Shown one piece after another: positions 1 through 6,965 of a DNA stretch of 16,772 nucleotides. Every line of letters begins with the position of its first letter. The stretch's first letter is position 1. The notes below the pieces were generated by a model. That model made no database searches, was not told the DNA's origin, and saw nothing but the letters and a program-made list of their open reading frames with translations. The translations under genes and the position numbers were made by a program. The DNA is from Flavobacterium psychrophilum (lineage in GTDB: Bacteria; Bacteroidota; Bacteroidia; Flavobacteriales; Flavobacteriaceae), in contig CAMAWK010000028.1 in NCBI GenBank assembly GCA_945861915.1, forward strand, positions 1 through 16,772, given 5' to 3'.

Positions 1-51
1 ATAAAAATCGTGCAAATTGAAAATTATATTTTCAATTTGCACGATTTTTAT
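1..51. terminator. Perfect palindrome, bidirectional rho-independent terminator
   Basis: A perfect inverted repeat has 24-bp arms (1-24 and 28-51) around a 3-nt loop. The arms end in A-rich and T-rich runs (ATAAAAATCG on the left, CGATTTTTAT on the right), so the structure can act as an intrinsic terminator in either direction. It begins 9 nt after the stop codon of the glycosyltransferase ending at 61, which marks the end of the minus-strand operon. A convergent gene just outside the left edge is likely but cannot be seen. The stem may extend beyond base 1. A third copy of the inner arm sequence ATTTTCAAT lies at 64-72, in the last codons of the gene. Confidence 0.88.
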
Positions 52-60
52 CAATAGATA

Positions 61-996
61 TTAATTTTCAATCTTCCAATAAATCTTAGTTTCGGGAAAT
101 CTATTGTAGGTAACATATTCATTTTGTGAGAAGCGATTGCTGTTCTTGACAATTTTAGGAATTGCCAGAACCAAATCTAATAAGGCTAAAACTAGAGCTT
201 GCAACACTTTAAAATCGCCTTTACCTACTTTTTGGAGCTGCATCCAAATAGAATACCCTATTTTTCGTGGAATCGAAGCAATCGGGAAAAATAAGAATAA
301 CAAATACCAACTCGAAGCTAAGGAACGCCGCAATCGAATGACATAATCAGCATTGTTTTTTCGAGATTTTATATCCACCCGATGGTTTACTAAAATTGGT
401 GGAAAGTACTGCACTTGCCAATCATTTTTAAATAATTGGTAAGAGGCAAAATTTTCTTCGCCATAAAATATAAACCATTCCGGATAATTGGGAATAGCTC
501 GCCAAGCCTTCATACGCCAAACATGAGCACAACCCACAAAGCCCTGAACTTGAGTTGGTTTATCGTTTGATGTACTAGTTGTTGGTTCATCTAATCCCCA
601 AAATATGCGTAATGCTAGCAAACCACACTTTGGGTTCGTTTCAAAAAAATTCTGAATACTTTCTAACGGATTTTCAGTAACAAAATGCGCATCATCATCG
701 AGTGAAATAGCATAGATTGCATGAGTTTCGTTCAGCATTTTGTTTCTGCAATAGATATAGCCTTTAGAAACAGCATTTCTTTGAAGTTGTATTTTTGGGA
801 AATTTTCTTTTATATACTCATACGTACCATCAGTAGAACCATCATCGAAAACGACACATTCAACCTCATTTTTTTGAATCAAATAGTTGATTTTTTCTAA
901 AGTAAAAGCTAAATCCGATTTTCGATTTTTGGTGGTAATGAGGATGGAAAAACTCGGACTAATTAATTTCATCTGATAAAATTTATTGTTTTTCAT
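61..996 (-). CDS. GT2 family glycosyltransferase (last gene of the operon)
   Basis: This is a 311-aa GT-A fold glycosyltransferase of family 2, expected to transfer a sugar from a nucleotide-sugar donor to the growing glycan at the cytoplasmic membrane. The N-terminal strand (residues 15-22) leads to FDDGST at 50-55. The metal-binding DXD-type motif is LDDDA at 99-103, and GEEN at 179-182 fits the catalytic-base region. Two hydrophobic stretches near the C-terminus (about 228-243 and 263-281) suggest membrane anchoring or association. Donor and acceptor cannot be predicted. The ATG at 996 is used here, but the ATG at 972 (MKLISPSFS) is an equally good start and places the fold closer to the N-terminus. 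The gene lies 64 nt downstream of the toxin gene and ends just before the palindromic terminator, so the toxin-antitoxin pair separates it from the other glycan genes. Confidence 0.88.
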   Translation of the reverse strand: MKNNKFYQMKLISPSFSILITTKNRKSDLAFTLEKINYLIQKNEVECVVFDDGSTDGTYEYIKENFPKIQLQRNAVSKGYIYCRNKMLNETHAIYAISLDDDAHFVTENPLESIQNFFETNPKCGLLALRIFWGLDEPTTSTSNDKPTQVQGFVGCAHVWRMKAWRAIPNYPEWFIFYGEENFASYQLFKNDWQVQYFPPILVNHRVDIKSRKNNADYVIRLRRSLASSWYLLFLFFPIASIPRKIGYSIWMQLQKVGKGDFKVLQALVLALLDLVLAIPKIVKNSNRFSQNEYVTYNRFPETKIYWKIEN

Positions 997-1005
997 TGGT
1001 CAGAT

Positions 1006-1088
1006 GGAACACCCATAATTATATTACTTTATGTCAAGTACTATTGCAATGGGTGTTTCATTATTTGACATTATAATGACCCATTGCA
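1006..1088 (-). repeat. Two overlapping, mutually exclusive inverted repeats
   Basis: The first repeat is a perfect 10-bp inverted repeat, TGCAATGGGT (1045-1054) with ACCCATTGCA (1079-1088), separated by 24 nt. The second pairs 1049-1059 with 1006-1016 (10 of 11 bp, one mismatch at 1007/1058), separated by 32 nt. Both need bases 1049-1054, so in the minus-strand transcript only one hairpin can form at a time. One spans the toxin stop codon. The other ends about 10 nt before the ATG of the downstream glycosyltransferase. Neither is followed by a clear U-run. A regulatory role is inference only. Confidence 0.5.
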
Positions 1089-1342
1089 GAAATAACATAA
1101 ACAGTGACTATATTTTCATCAACACTATAAACTATCCTATGCTCTTTATTAATTCGTCTTGACCATAACCCAGTTAAACTATATTTTAGTGGTTCTGGCT
1201 GACCCTCTCCCGAAAATGGAGTTTCTTTTAATTCGTTAAAGATTTTATCAATTTTAGTATTGATTGCTTTGTTTCCAGCTTTTTTATGTTTTGCAAGTTC
1301 TTTTATGGCACTTTCAGAAAAAGTTACTAGATACTTTCCCAT
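1061..1342 (-). CDS. yoeB: Txe/YoeB-family mRNA interferase toxin
   Basis: This 93-aa protein matches the YoeB branch of the RelE/ParE toxin fold, whose members bind the ribosome and cleave translated mRNA. The family-defining block is PEPLK (49-53), then LTGLWSRRI (56-64), then EHRIVY (67-72). The residues equivalent to the E. coli YoeB catalytic set are all visible: E50 (E46), R69 (R65) and the near-terminal H89-Y90 (H83-Y84). The toxin is therefore predicted to be active. The C-terminus continues three residues past HY. The gene overlaps the antitoxin by 16 nt (1327-1342), the usual antitoxin-first coupled arrangement. It sits inside a glycan operon in the same orientation, which is unusual cargo for such a locus. 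Family assignment is firm from sequence. Activity is inferred. Confidence 0.92.
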   Translation of the reverse strand: MGKYLVTFSESAIKELAKHKKAGNKAINTKIDKIFNELKETPFSGEGQPEPLKYSLTGLWSRRINKEHRIVYSVDENIVTVYVISAMGHYNVK

Positions 1343-1560
1343 ATAGATTTTGTAGAGATAGGAGTAAATTTTTCATTGGATATTCTCTCTTTTAGCATAG
1401 CAACAAATTCCGGATCATATTCATCCTTTGTTATTACTTTTTTAGAAGAATTTTCTTTTGTTTCAATAGCGACACCTTTATTTGAAACAGAAAGCATTTT
1501 AGCTAACTCCAAGACTATTTTACCTGCTTTAGTTCGTTCATTTATAGTTATAGTAGTCAT
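1327..1560 (-). CDS. Antitoxin partner of the YoeB-type toxin
   Basis: This 77-aa protein begins MTTITINERTKAGK and resembles small Bacteroidota antitoxins (DUF2683-like) found beside YoeB/RelE toxins, rather than classical YefM. The N-terminal part (about 1-35) would be the dimerisation and possible DNA-binding region. The charged C-terminal tail (about 45-77, ending SIWESI) is the likely toxin-binding segment. The ATG at 1560 is chosen because the only upstream in-frame start is a TTG at 1590, which sits directly against the putative -7 box. Translation overlaps the toxin start by 16 nt, which would keep toxin synthesis dependent on antitoxin translation. Its role is inferred mainly from its position before a recognisable toxin. 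The family name is less certain than the pairing. Confidence 0.82.
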   Translation of the reverse strand: MTTITINERTKAGKIVLELAKMLSVSNKGVAIETKENSSKKVITKDEYDPEFVAMLKERISNEKFTPISTKSIWESI

Positions 1561-1629
1561 AATACTAGCATTTAAATTACAAATATACAAAAATCATAGT
1601 TTCATCCGATTTCCATTTTGCTAGTATTA
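1560..1629. repeat. 11-bp inverted repeat bracketing the toxin-antitoxin promoter
   Basis: TAATACTAGCA (1560-1570) and TGCTAGTATTA (1619-1629) are perfect inverted copies separated by 48 nt, one on each side of the -7 box at 1580-1587. The left copy ends at the antitoxin start codon. Paired sites around a promoter are what an autoregulating antitoxin or toxin-antitoxin complex would bind, so these are candidate operators. The loop is too long for a terminator, and no U-run follows. Confidence 0.45.
1580..1587 (-). promoter_or_regulatory. Putative Bacteroidota -7 box for the toxin-antitoxin pair
   Basis: On the minus strand this reads TATATTTG, an exact match to the Bacteroidota -7 consensus TAnnTTTG. 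It lies 19 nt upstream of the antitoxin ATG at 1560, in a 101-nt gap after the membrane-protein gene. I see no convincing TTG/TTTG -33 element at the usual distance, so the call is tentative. Such a promoter would let the pair be expressed independently of the long operon. Confidence 0.42.
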
Positions 1630-1661
1630 AGTCGCAAAAAAGTGAATTGAATCGTTCTCAA

Positions 1662-3107
1662 CTAATTAATGTTTTTATTTTGATAAAATTCCTTATTGTC
1701 GCTGGTAATTTTCCATCTTTTTAATAATTGTCCTATAGATGTCGATTTTCTTGGATCTGTAATTTTCTCCCAAGATAAAATTGTACAATTATCTTCAATA
1801 AAAACAACTTTTTCATTTGATTTTGATATTTTTTCTAGTGCCAATTTTTCATGATTGTTATTGTTTATTTCAGGTTTGTCTGCAATTGTAAATTTGTAAG
1901 AGAAAATAATAAGTAAAATTAAATAAATCATTTTGAATTTACCTTTAAGATATTTCAATAATTGATAACTTGACTTAGTATAAATAAAAATAAATGCAAT
2001 TGTTACTGGCATAATTGTATCATACCTCAAAATATTAGGTCGATACTCTTTATAACCTCCTAATGGTAAAAGTAAAATATAAATGATCACAAATAAACCT
2101 ATCCAACCAAACAAACGCAATGTTTTTTTTGTTTCAGAATCATTATAATATCTAAATAATATAATTAGGTTTATACTAATAAAAACAATTAGCATTTGAT
2201 ATCCTATGTTTTGTGTTATAACGGTATTTATCCCAATTGGGATTCTTGAATATCTTTCACCAATTGAAATAGTTTTACCTAGAAATATTGCATTGTTTTT
2301 ACCTATATACAAAGCGTAAAGACTAAAAATACTGACGAAGATAAAAATGAAAAGATGGGTTTTAGTTGTAATAAGAAAAGCTTGAAATGTTTTTTTGTCA
2401 AATGACAAATTTATAGACATTTTAAAAAAACAATTCAATACAAATAATAAAGTTATAATCAAAATAACACCCGTGTTTAAAGCACCATTAAAAACAATTA
2501 TTATTCCGAGTGAAAAAAGAAGTAATTTAATTCTCTTTTTACTTAATAATTGGGTATGATTTACAGAATCACTAAAGAATGGTAAATAGAACAAAAGTAG
2601 TAAAGCACATGGCAAAGCATAAAAAAAAGTATATGTGATAGACGGATCAATAATTCCCATATTACTTCGATATCCATTGATTTGAAAAAGAGGAGTAATT
2701 AGTATTGATACAATTAAAAATTCACCATCAAAAAATTTTCGTTTACCAGTTATATATAAGGCTAACAATGTCATAATTGAAACTTGAATTAGTATTTTAG
2801 CAATTGCACAAGCTAAATAAACACTTTCTATAGGGTTGGTGAAATTTTGGAGCCAGATTGGTACATAATTAAAGTAGGTAAAAAAAGTCCAATGTGCAAA
2901 AAAACGGTTCGGGTTAGAATATACGGCGTTATTAGTTATAACAGAAATTCCAAAAGGATCATTTAAGATTTGGCTAACATCCCCGTTCGGAATAATCCCA
3001 TCCACCATATCACCATCTAGCGGCATACTATAATGTTGCATAAACGAAAAGATTAAATCCGCAAACAGTAGCAATAGTAACAAACAATAAACAAACTGCT
3101 TTTTCAT
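1662..3107 (-). CDS. Multi-pass membrane protein of unknown function (possibly GT-C-like)
   Basis: This 481-aa integral membrane protein has about ten hydrophobic segments, at roughly 4-22, 95-119, 128-143, 157-177, 194-208, 213-229, 251-268, 303-319, 331-350, 364-377 and 392-408. A loop of about 70 residues follows the first segment and carries an Asp-rich motif (DGDMVDG, 31-37). A short soluble tail runs from about 410 to 481. The conserved-looking loop GYKEYRPNILRYDT (351-364) precedes the last segments. The layout (first helix, acidic loop, many helices) resembles GT-C glycosyltransferases or O-unit polymerases, but I find no diagnostic motif for either, nor flippase features. The start codon overlaps the upstream GT4 stop as ATGA, so the two are probably translationally coupled. 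The protein probably acts on the same lipid-linked glycan. The function is open. Confidence 0.8.
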   Translation of the reverse strand: MKKQFVYCLLLLLLFADLIFSFMQHYSMPLDGDMVDGIIPNGDVSQILNDPFGISVITNNAVYSNPNRFFAHWTFFTYFNYVPIWLQNFTNPIESVYLACAIAKILIQVSIMTLLALYITGKRKFFDGEFLIVSILITPLFQINGYRSNMGIIDPSITYTFFYALPCALLLLFYLPFFSDSVNHTQLLSKKRIKLLLFSLGIIIVFNGALNTGVILIITLLFVLNCFFKMSINLSFDKKTFQAFLITTKTHLFIFIFVSIFSLYALYIGKNNAIFLGKTISIGERYSRIPIGINTVITQNIGYQMLIVFISINLIILFRYYNDSETKKTLRLFGWIGLFVIIYILLLPLGGYKEYRPNILRYDTIMPVTIAFIFIYTKSSYQLLKYLKGKFKMIYLILLIIFSYKFTIADKPEINNNNHEKLALEKISKSNEKVVFIEDNCTILSWEKITDPRKSTSIGQLLKRWKITSDNKEFYQNKNIN

Positions 3108-4351
3108 TCTATTCTTATTTGCAATTCATTGACAATATTTTTCAAGTAATTAACCGACAAATACTCTTCTAAATCTTTTCTGTTTAAAAGCAAATTATCT
3201 GGGTTTTGTTTCCATGATTGATACAATTTTTCTATTAGATTAGCAATTTTTTGAACATTATCAACTTCTGACCAATATTCATAATTGTCACCTAACAATC
3301 TTCTGGTCTCGCTATAATAAGGCGCTAAAGAAAGGATGATTTTATTAGCTTCTACACAATGTGGAAATTTACCAGGAAGAAAAGGGCTGATTTCTGATTT
3401 GGCTTCTAAAATTATATTAACAGATGTCTTTTGCTGTAAATGGTACACCTCGTCAAAAGGAATACTTCCGTTATAAATATAGAGTTCTGACATTTTTTTT
3501 TGATAACCTTCTAACATTTCAAGATGATCACAAGCATTACCCAATAAAATTAATCTAGCATCTTTTTTAGCTTTTGGATTATTTTCTAAAAACAACTTAA
3601 AGCCTTCTAATAAACCTTGCGGATACCTTTGTGCTAAAAGATTGCCCGCGTGCAATAGATTGAATTTTGTACTGTCGAAATATTTGGGTAGATCTTTGTT
3701 CTTAACTACATATTTAGCATTTTGATGCGGTATTACAACTCCAGTTTTTAAAAAATTAGAAAAATAACTCCCCATCCATTCTTTAAGCAACAAACTTGGA
3801 AAAGCACTATATTTTGCTTTTTCAGAAACCTTTATAAAAAAATTATTTTTAAATTTATAACTTCCCTCTATCCAATTATAAGGGCGAGGATAGTAATGAA
3901 ATGGATAAGGGTCATGTACATAAGCCATCCATTTATGATGCCATTCCGGGAATTTTAACAAGGCATAATGAGGTCTAAAACTAGCTCCTTTGCTTAAAGT
4001 TAAAATCAAATCGGGCCTGTAAGTGCTTTTTTTCAAAGCTCTTACAATACCATTTACATCATTGAAAAAAGTAAATGAAAATCCAAATAATTGCTCTAAA
4101 AAAGGAGCTGCATTTAAACTAGAATTTCGTTGTACCACTCGTTGCAATCGACTTAAAAAATACAAAAGACTGTATTTTATTTCTGGAATTGCAAAACAAC
4201 ACACATTAGATAATTGAATGTTTTTCATGGTATAATGATAGACTAAAACCTCGAAACCAGCTTCAACTAAATTATGAATCATGGCTACTCTTCCTTTAGA
4301 ACCACTACTATCTTCTATATCTATAGAATCTATAACAATTAGAATTTTCAT
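3104..4351 (-). CDS. GT4-like (GT-B fold) glycosyltransferase
   Basis: This 415-aa protein has two Rossmann-like halves. The N-terminal half starts MKILIVIDSI with the acceptor-side Gly-rich turn SSGSKGR (15-21). The C-terminal donor-binding half contains LLHAGNLL (232-239), LILLGNA (267-273), YNGSIPFDEV (293-302) and ISPFLPGKFPHCVEANKII (321-339), the region that contacts the nucleotide sugar in GT4 enzymes. It is the only GT-B retaining-type enzyme among many GT2 enzymes here, so it should make a different (retained) anomeric linkage. The sugar is not predictable. It overlaps the preceding GT2 gene by one base (TAATG) and the following membrane-protein gene by four (ATGA). The usual E-x7-E motif is not clean (E334 is the only candidate Glu), so donor specificity may be atypical. 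Confidence 0.85.
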   Translation of the reverse strand: MKILIVIDSIDIEDSSGSKGRVAMIHNLVEAGFEVLVYHYTMKNIQLSNVCCFAIPEIKYSLLYFLSRLQRVVQRNSSLNAAPFLEQLFGFSFTFFNDVNGIVRALKKSTYRPDLILTLSKGASFRPHYALLKFPEWHHKWMAYVHDPYPFHYYPRPYNWIEGSYKFKNNFFIKVSEKAKYSAFPSLLLKEWMGSYFSNFLKTGVVIPHQNAKYVVKNKDLPKYFDSTKFNLLHAGNLLAQRYPQGLLEGFKLFLENNPKAKKDARLILLGNACDHLEMLEGYQKKMSELYIYNGSIPFDEVYHLQQKTSVNIILEAKSEISPFLPGKFPHCVEANKIILSLAPYYSETRRLLGDNYEYWSEVDNVQKIANLIEKLYQSWKQNPDNLLLNRKDLEEYLSVNYLKNIVNELQIRIE

Positions 4352-5295
4352 TATTTAATTCGTTTTTTTAAGCTATTCTTTATTTTATATAATTGCAATT
4401 TAACCGGTAAAATAATATAAAAAATTCGCCATTTTAGTATTTCAAATTTAGACAATTCGAGACTATTTAAAATGGAATTGAATAGATTAAATTCTTTGAA
4501 ATTTATTGAAAAAACAATAAAATATCTTTTTAAAGAATTAGATAGCAATTGTTTTTCTTTGAGGTTTTTTATTATCAATAAAGTAGATTCCGCTTTTGAA
4601 TTCTTTCTAATTGGGTTGTTTCTTATATACTCTCCTGTATTTGATTCAGGATGTTTTCTCCCGAAGAACAAACATTTATCAATTGAAATCCCTCTATATC
4701 CAGAAGATATTATTCTGGCGTACAATTCCCATTCTTCGGCATACATCAAACTTTCGGTAAATTGATTGTTTTCAAAACATTCTGCCTTCCACATTATCGC
4801 ACAAGAATTAAAAGGCAACTCATTTTTCAAAATCTTCTCGATATCCTTTTTATCAATATAAAAAGTACTGTATGTTTGTGAATAATCGAATGCGTAGTTA
4901 AAATCTTCAAAAAAAACCTCTCGAATATATCTACAGAAAGAAATATTAGCATCGTTTAATTCTAACACACATAATTCCAAGTTTTGGGGATGTACAATAT
5001 CATCATCATCAAAAAAAATAACATATTCCCCTCTGGCTAAATCCAAACCACAATTACGACAACCGGGCAATCCTTTTTTATAGGAATTGGAACGTTGTAT
5101 ATAAAGAAATCTATGGTCTTGCTCTAGAATTGGAGTAATAACCTCCTTTGTGTTGTCAGTTCCACCATCGTCAATAATAATACATTCCCAATTAAAAAAA
5201 GTTTGAGCTTGCACTGACTTTAGCGTTTCTACAATAAAATGAGCCCGATTGTAGGTCGCCATAATGATACTTACTTTGGGATGACTACATTTCAT
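4351..5295 (-). CDS. GT2 family glycosyltransferase
   Basis: This 314-aa GT-A glycosyltransferase has KVSIIMATYNR (7-17) as the first nucleotide-binding strand and IDDGGTD at 41-47. A run of four aspartates (96-99, in FFDDDD) serves as the DXD metal site, and AEEWELY (186-192) carries the likely catalytic base. The four aspartates are encoded by four consecutive GAT triplets. The C-terminal 70 residues are basic and hydrophobic and probably bind the membrane surface. The substrate is unknown. It is joined to both neighbours by one-base TAATG overlaps, with the methyltransferase upstream (5295) and the GT4 downstream (4351), so these three genes should be co-translated. Confidence 0.9.
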   Translation of the reverse strand: MKCSHPKVSIIMATYNRAHFIVETLKSVQAQTFFNWECIIIDDGGTDNTKEVITPILEQDHRFLYIQRSNSYKKGLPGCRNCGLDLARGEYVIFFDDDDIVHPQNLELCVLELNDANISFCRYIREVFFEDFNYAFDYSQTYSTFYIDKKDIEKILKNELPFNSCAIMWKAECFENNQFTESLMYAEEWELYARIISSGYRGISIDKCLFFGRKHPESNTGEYIRNNPIRKNSKAESTLLIIKNLKEKQLLSNSLKRYFIVFSINFKEFNLFNSILNSLELSKFEILKWRIFYIILPVKLQLYKIKNSLKKRIK

Positions 5296-6032
5296 TATTT
5301 GATCATTTCTACCACCATTGTTTCTAATAAGTTCATGTTTACTGGTATAATTGCACCATGTTTTTCAATATTTTGTAGGCAAAGGACTTTACTTTCACCT
5401 ACATTACATAATCTAACTTGTGAGAATCTATTTTGCATTCCAATTTTTTTTAAACTGGAATAATTATGTATCATTTGATGACCCCATGCTTTAAAAAAGT
5501 TATTTATCACATAACAATAATGTTCTTCTGTATCTATAATTGAATTATTAATGATTGTTAGACCTGGAATGTTTTCTACTGCCCAATTAACGTACTGTTT
5601 ATTTTCAGTTGTCGTTGGGTTAGCATATAAATTAAATAAAAAATCCAAAGAAGGTGTTGCTATTCTCATTACCCCTCCTTTTTTTAAAATTCTATAACTT
5701 TCCACCAACATATTGTGCTGTTGTTCTACTGTTAAATGTTCAAAAAGATGTTCTGAATATATATAATCAAAAGCGTCGGATTCAATAGGAAATTTTCCTC
5801 CTGCATCAAGAAATGCAATATTATCACAATCTCTCAAATCAGTATTTAACCATCCTTGTAAAAAATTTGAACCACAACCGATTTGTAATTTCTTTATTTC
5901 ATTATTTTTTAAGTAATCATTAATTATTAACTTTTGATTTTTAATTCGTTTATTATTTCTCTTTGTATTCCTATAGATTTCAAATAAACCATATGGAGAA
6001 AATGATAATAGATAAATAATTTTTTTTTTCAT
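5295..6032 (-). CDS. Class I SAM-dependent methyltransferase
   Basis: This 245-aa protein has a Methyltransf_11-type fold. SAM-binding motif I is LQIGCGS (49-55), followed by WLNTDLRD (61-68). The post-motif segment FDYIYSEHLFEHL (88-100) and LKKGGVMRIATPSLD (116-130) are typical of the methyltransferases found in surface-glycan loci. It probably O-methylates a sugar of the glycan, though the acceptor cannot be read from sequence. The first 40 residues form a basic, hydrophobic extension before the core fold. The start codon is followed directly by ten A in the coding strand (T10 at 6020-6029), an AT-rich start that could slip. It follows a 96-nt gap, the second largest in the window, and overlaps the next gene as TAATG. 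Confidence 0.85.
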   Translation of the reverse strand: MKKKIIYLLSFSPYGLFEIYRNTKRNNKRIKNQKLIINDYLKNNEIKKLQIGCGSNFLQGWLNTDLRDCDNIAFLDAGGKFPIESDAFDYIYSEHLFEHLTVEQQHNMLVESYRILKKGGVMRIATPSLDFLFNLYANPTTTENKQYVNWAVENIPGLTIINNSIIDTEEHYCYVINNFFKAWGHQMIHNYSSLKKIGMQNRFSQVRLCNVGESKVLCLQNIEKHGAIIPVNMNLLETMVVEMIK

Positions 6033-6128
6033 TTTGTTGATTGCAATTTATTATTATTTTGTAATCTTGATAAGATATTAATTCTAAAAAATAACTTAAA
6101 AAAAAGTAACAATACTAATCCGCTCTTT
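6033..6128. other. 96-nt intergenic gap without recognised signal
   Basis: This AT-rich spacer lies between a GT2 stop codon and the methyltransferase start. I find no TAnnTTTG box on the minus strand, no small coding frame and no convincing terminator. There is only a weak 5-bp stem (ATCTT/AAGAT) near 6065-6077. It may simply be a less compact joint in the operon. Confidence 0.5.
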
Positions 6129-6965
6129 TTACAATAATTTTTTTAAGTTCCTTAAATAATTTAAAAGTTTGTTGTCTGACTTTTTTATATATTTTAGCTT
6201 GATTTTTTCTTCAGACTTAATTTTTTCAAGTAGGAACTGAACAAAGTTTTCATAATCTTCAATAAATAATTCTTTGTGCTTAATGAAGATATAAAATAAC
6301 AATTCATATTTAATTTTATTGGCGGAAAATGTCGTTGAATCCTTCCTCTTTCTATAATTGTATAGCGGTTCATGAATGACATCAGCCTTACCTCCACTTT
6401 TTAATATACGAATGAAAAATTCCCAGTCTTCAAATCCTTGTTTCATACTTTGATCATAACCTCCACAAGATTCCCAATCATTTTTCATGAATAAGGAAGT
6501 TCCTAATGCGTTATTTCTGTATAAAAAATCAGCAATATGACCCCCATTTGGGGTAAATATTGTGGTGGAGCCATCTTCAAAAAGCAAATTGGCTTGACAA
6601 GTCACAATTTTCGTATTCTCATTTTTTGATAAAACAGCAACTGCCTTTTCACAAAATGTTGGTTCAACATAATCATCACTATCTAAAGCTAATATATAAT
6701 CTCCTTTTGCTTCTCTAATTCCTATATTTCGTGCGGTGCTTTGTCCTTGATTTTCTTGAGTAATTAATTTTGTGATTTGAGGTTCTAATTTTTTTAAAAT
6801 TGCTTTCGTTTCAATATTTGAACCATCATCTACTATAATTACTTCTTTATTTTGATACGTTTGACCTAATGCCGAAAGTACTGATTGCTCAATATATTGT
6901 GCATCATTATAACAAGGAATTATTATTGAAATTAGGTCTTTATTATTCAATTTATTTTCTAGCAT
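6129..6965 (-). CDS. GT2 family glycosyltransferase
   Basis: This 278-aa GT-A glycosyltransferase has LISIIIPCYN (11-20), VDDGS (45-49), ARNIG (78-82), LDSDD (94-98, metal site) and FEDWEF (178-183, catalytic base region). The second half, with ALGTSLF (153-159), GGYD (168-171) and EDWEF, closely resembles the GT2 encoded at 13814-14665, so the two may use related acceptors or donors. The C-terminal 40 residues are very Lys-rich and suit peripheral membrane binding. The start overlaps the end of the upstream GT2 by 14 nt. A 96-nt non-coding gap follows before the methyltransferase gene. Confidence 0.9.
   Translation of the reverse strand: MLENKLNNKDLISIIIPCYNDAQYIEQSVLSALGQTYQNKEVIIVDDGSNIETKAILKKLEPQITKLITQENQGQSTARNIGIREAKGDYILALDSDDYVEPTFCEKAVAVLSKNENTKIVTCQANLLFEDGSTTIFTPNGGHIADFLYRNNALGTSLFMKNDWESCGGYDQSMKQGFEDWEFFIRILKSGGKADVIHEPLYNYRKRKDSTTFSANKIKYELLFYIFIKHKELFIEDYENFVQFLLEKIKSEEKIKLKYIKKSDNKLLNYLRNLKKLL

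Noticed and set aside
1018..1037. TTGACA (1037-1032) and TATAAT (1023-1018) on the minus strand before the last glycosyltransferase gene
   Set aside because: The spacing is only 8 nt, far from the 16-18 nt needed, and Bacteroidota use a different promoter consensus.
1561..1590. Extended antitoxin start at a TTG (1590) adding ten residues
   Set aside because: The added residues overlap the putative -7 box and an ATG at 1560 starts the recognisable antitoxin sequence.
4997..5011. GAT triplet repeat as a microsatellite switch
   Set aside because: It encodes the conserved aspartate run of the DXD motif, and triplet changes would not shift the frame.
6194..6397. Second minus-strand frame inside the GT2 gene at 6129-6965
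   Set aside because: It is fully contained in a clear GT2 coding region in another frame and has no domain.
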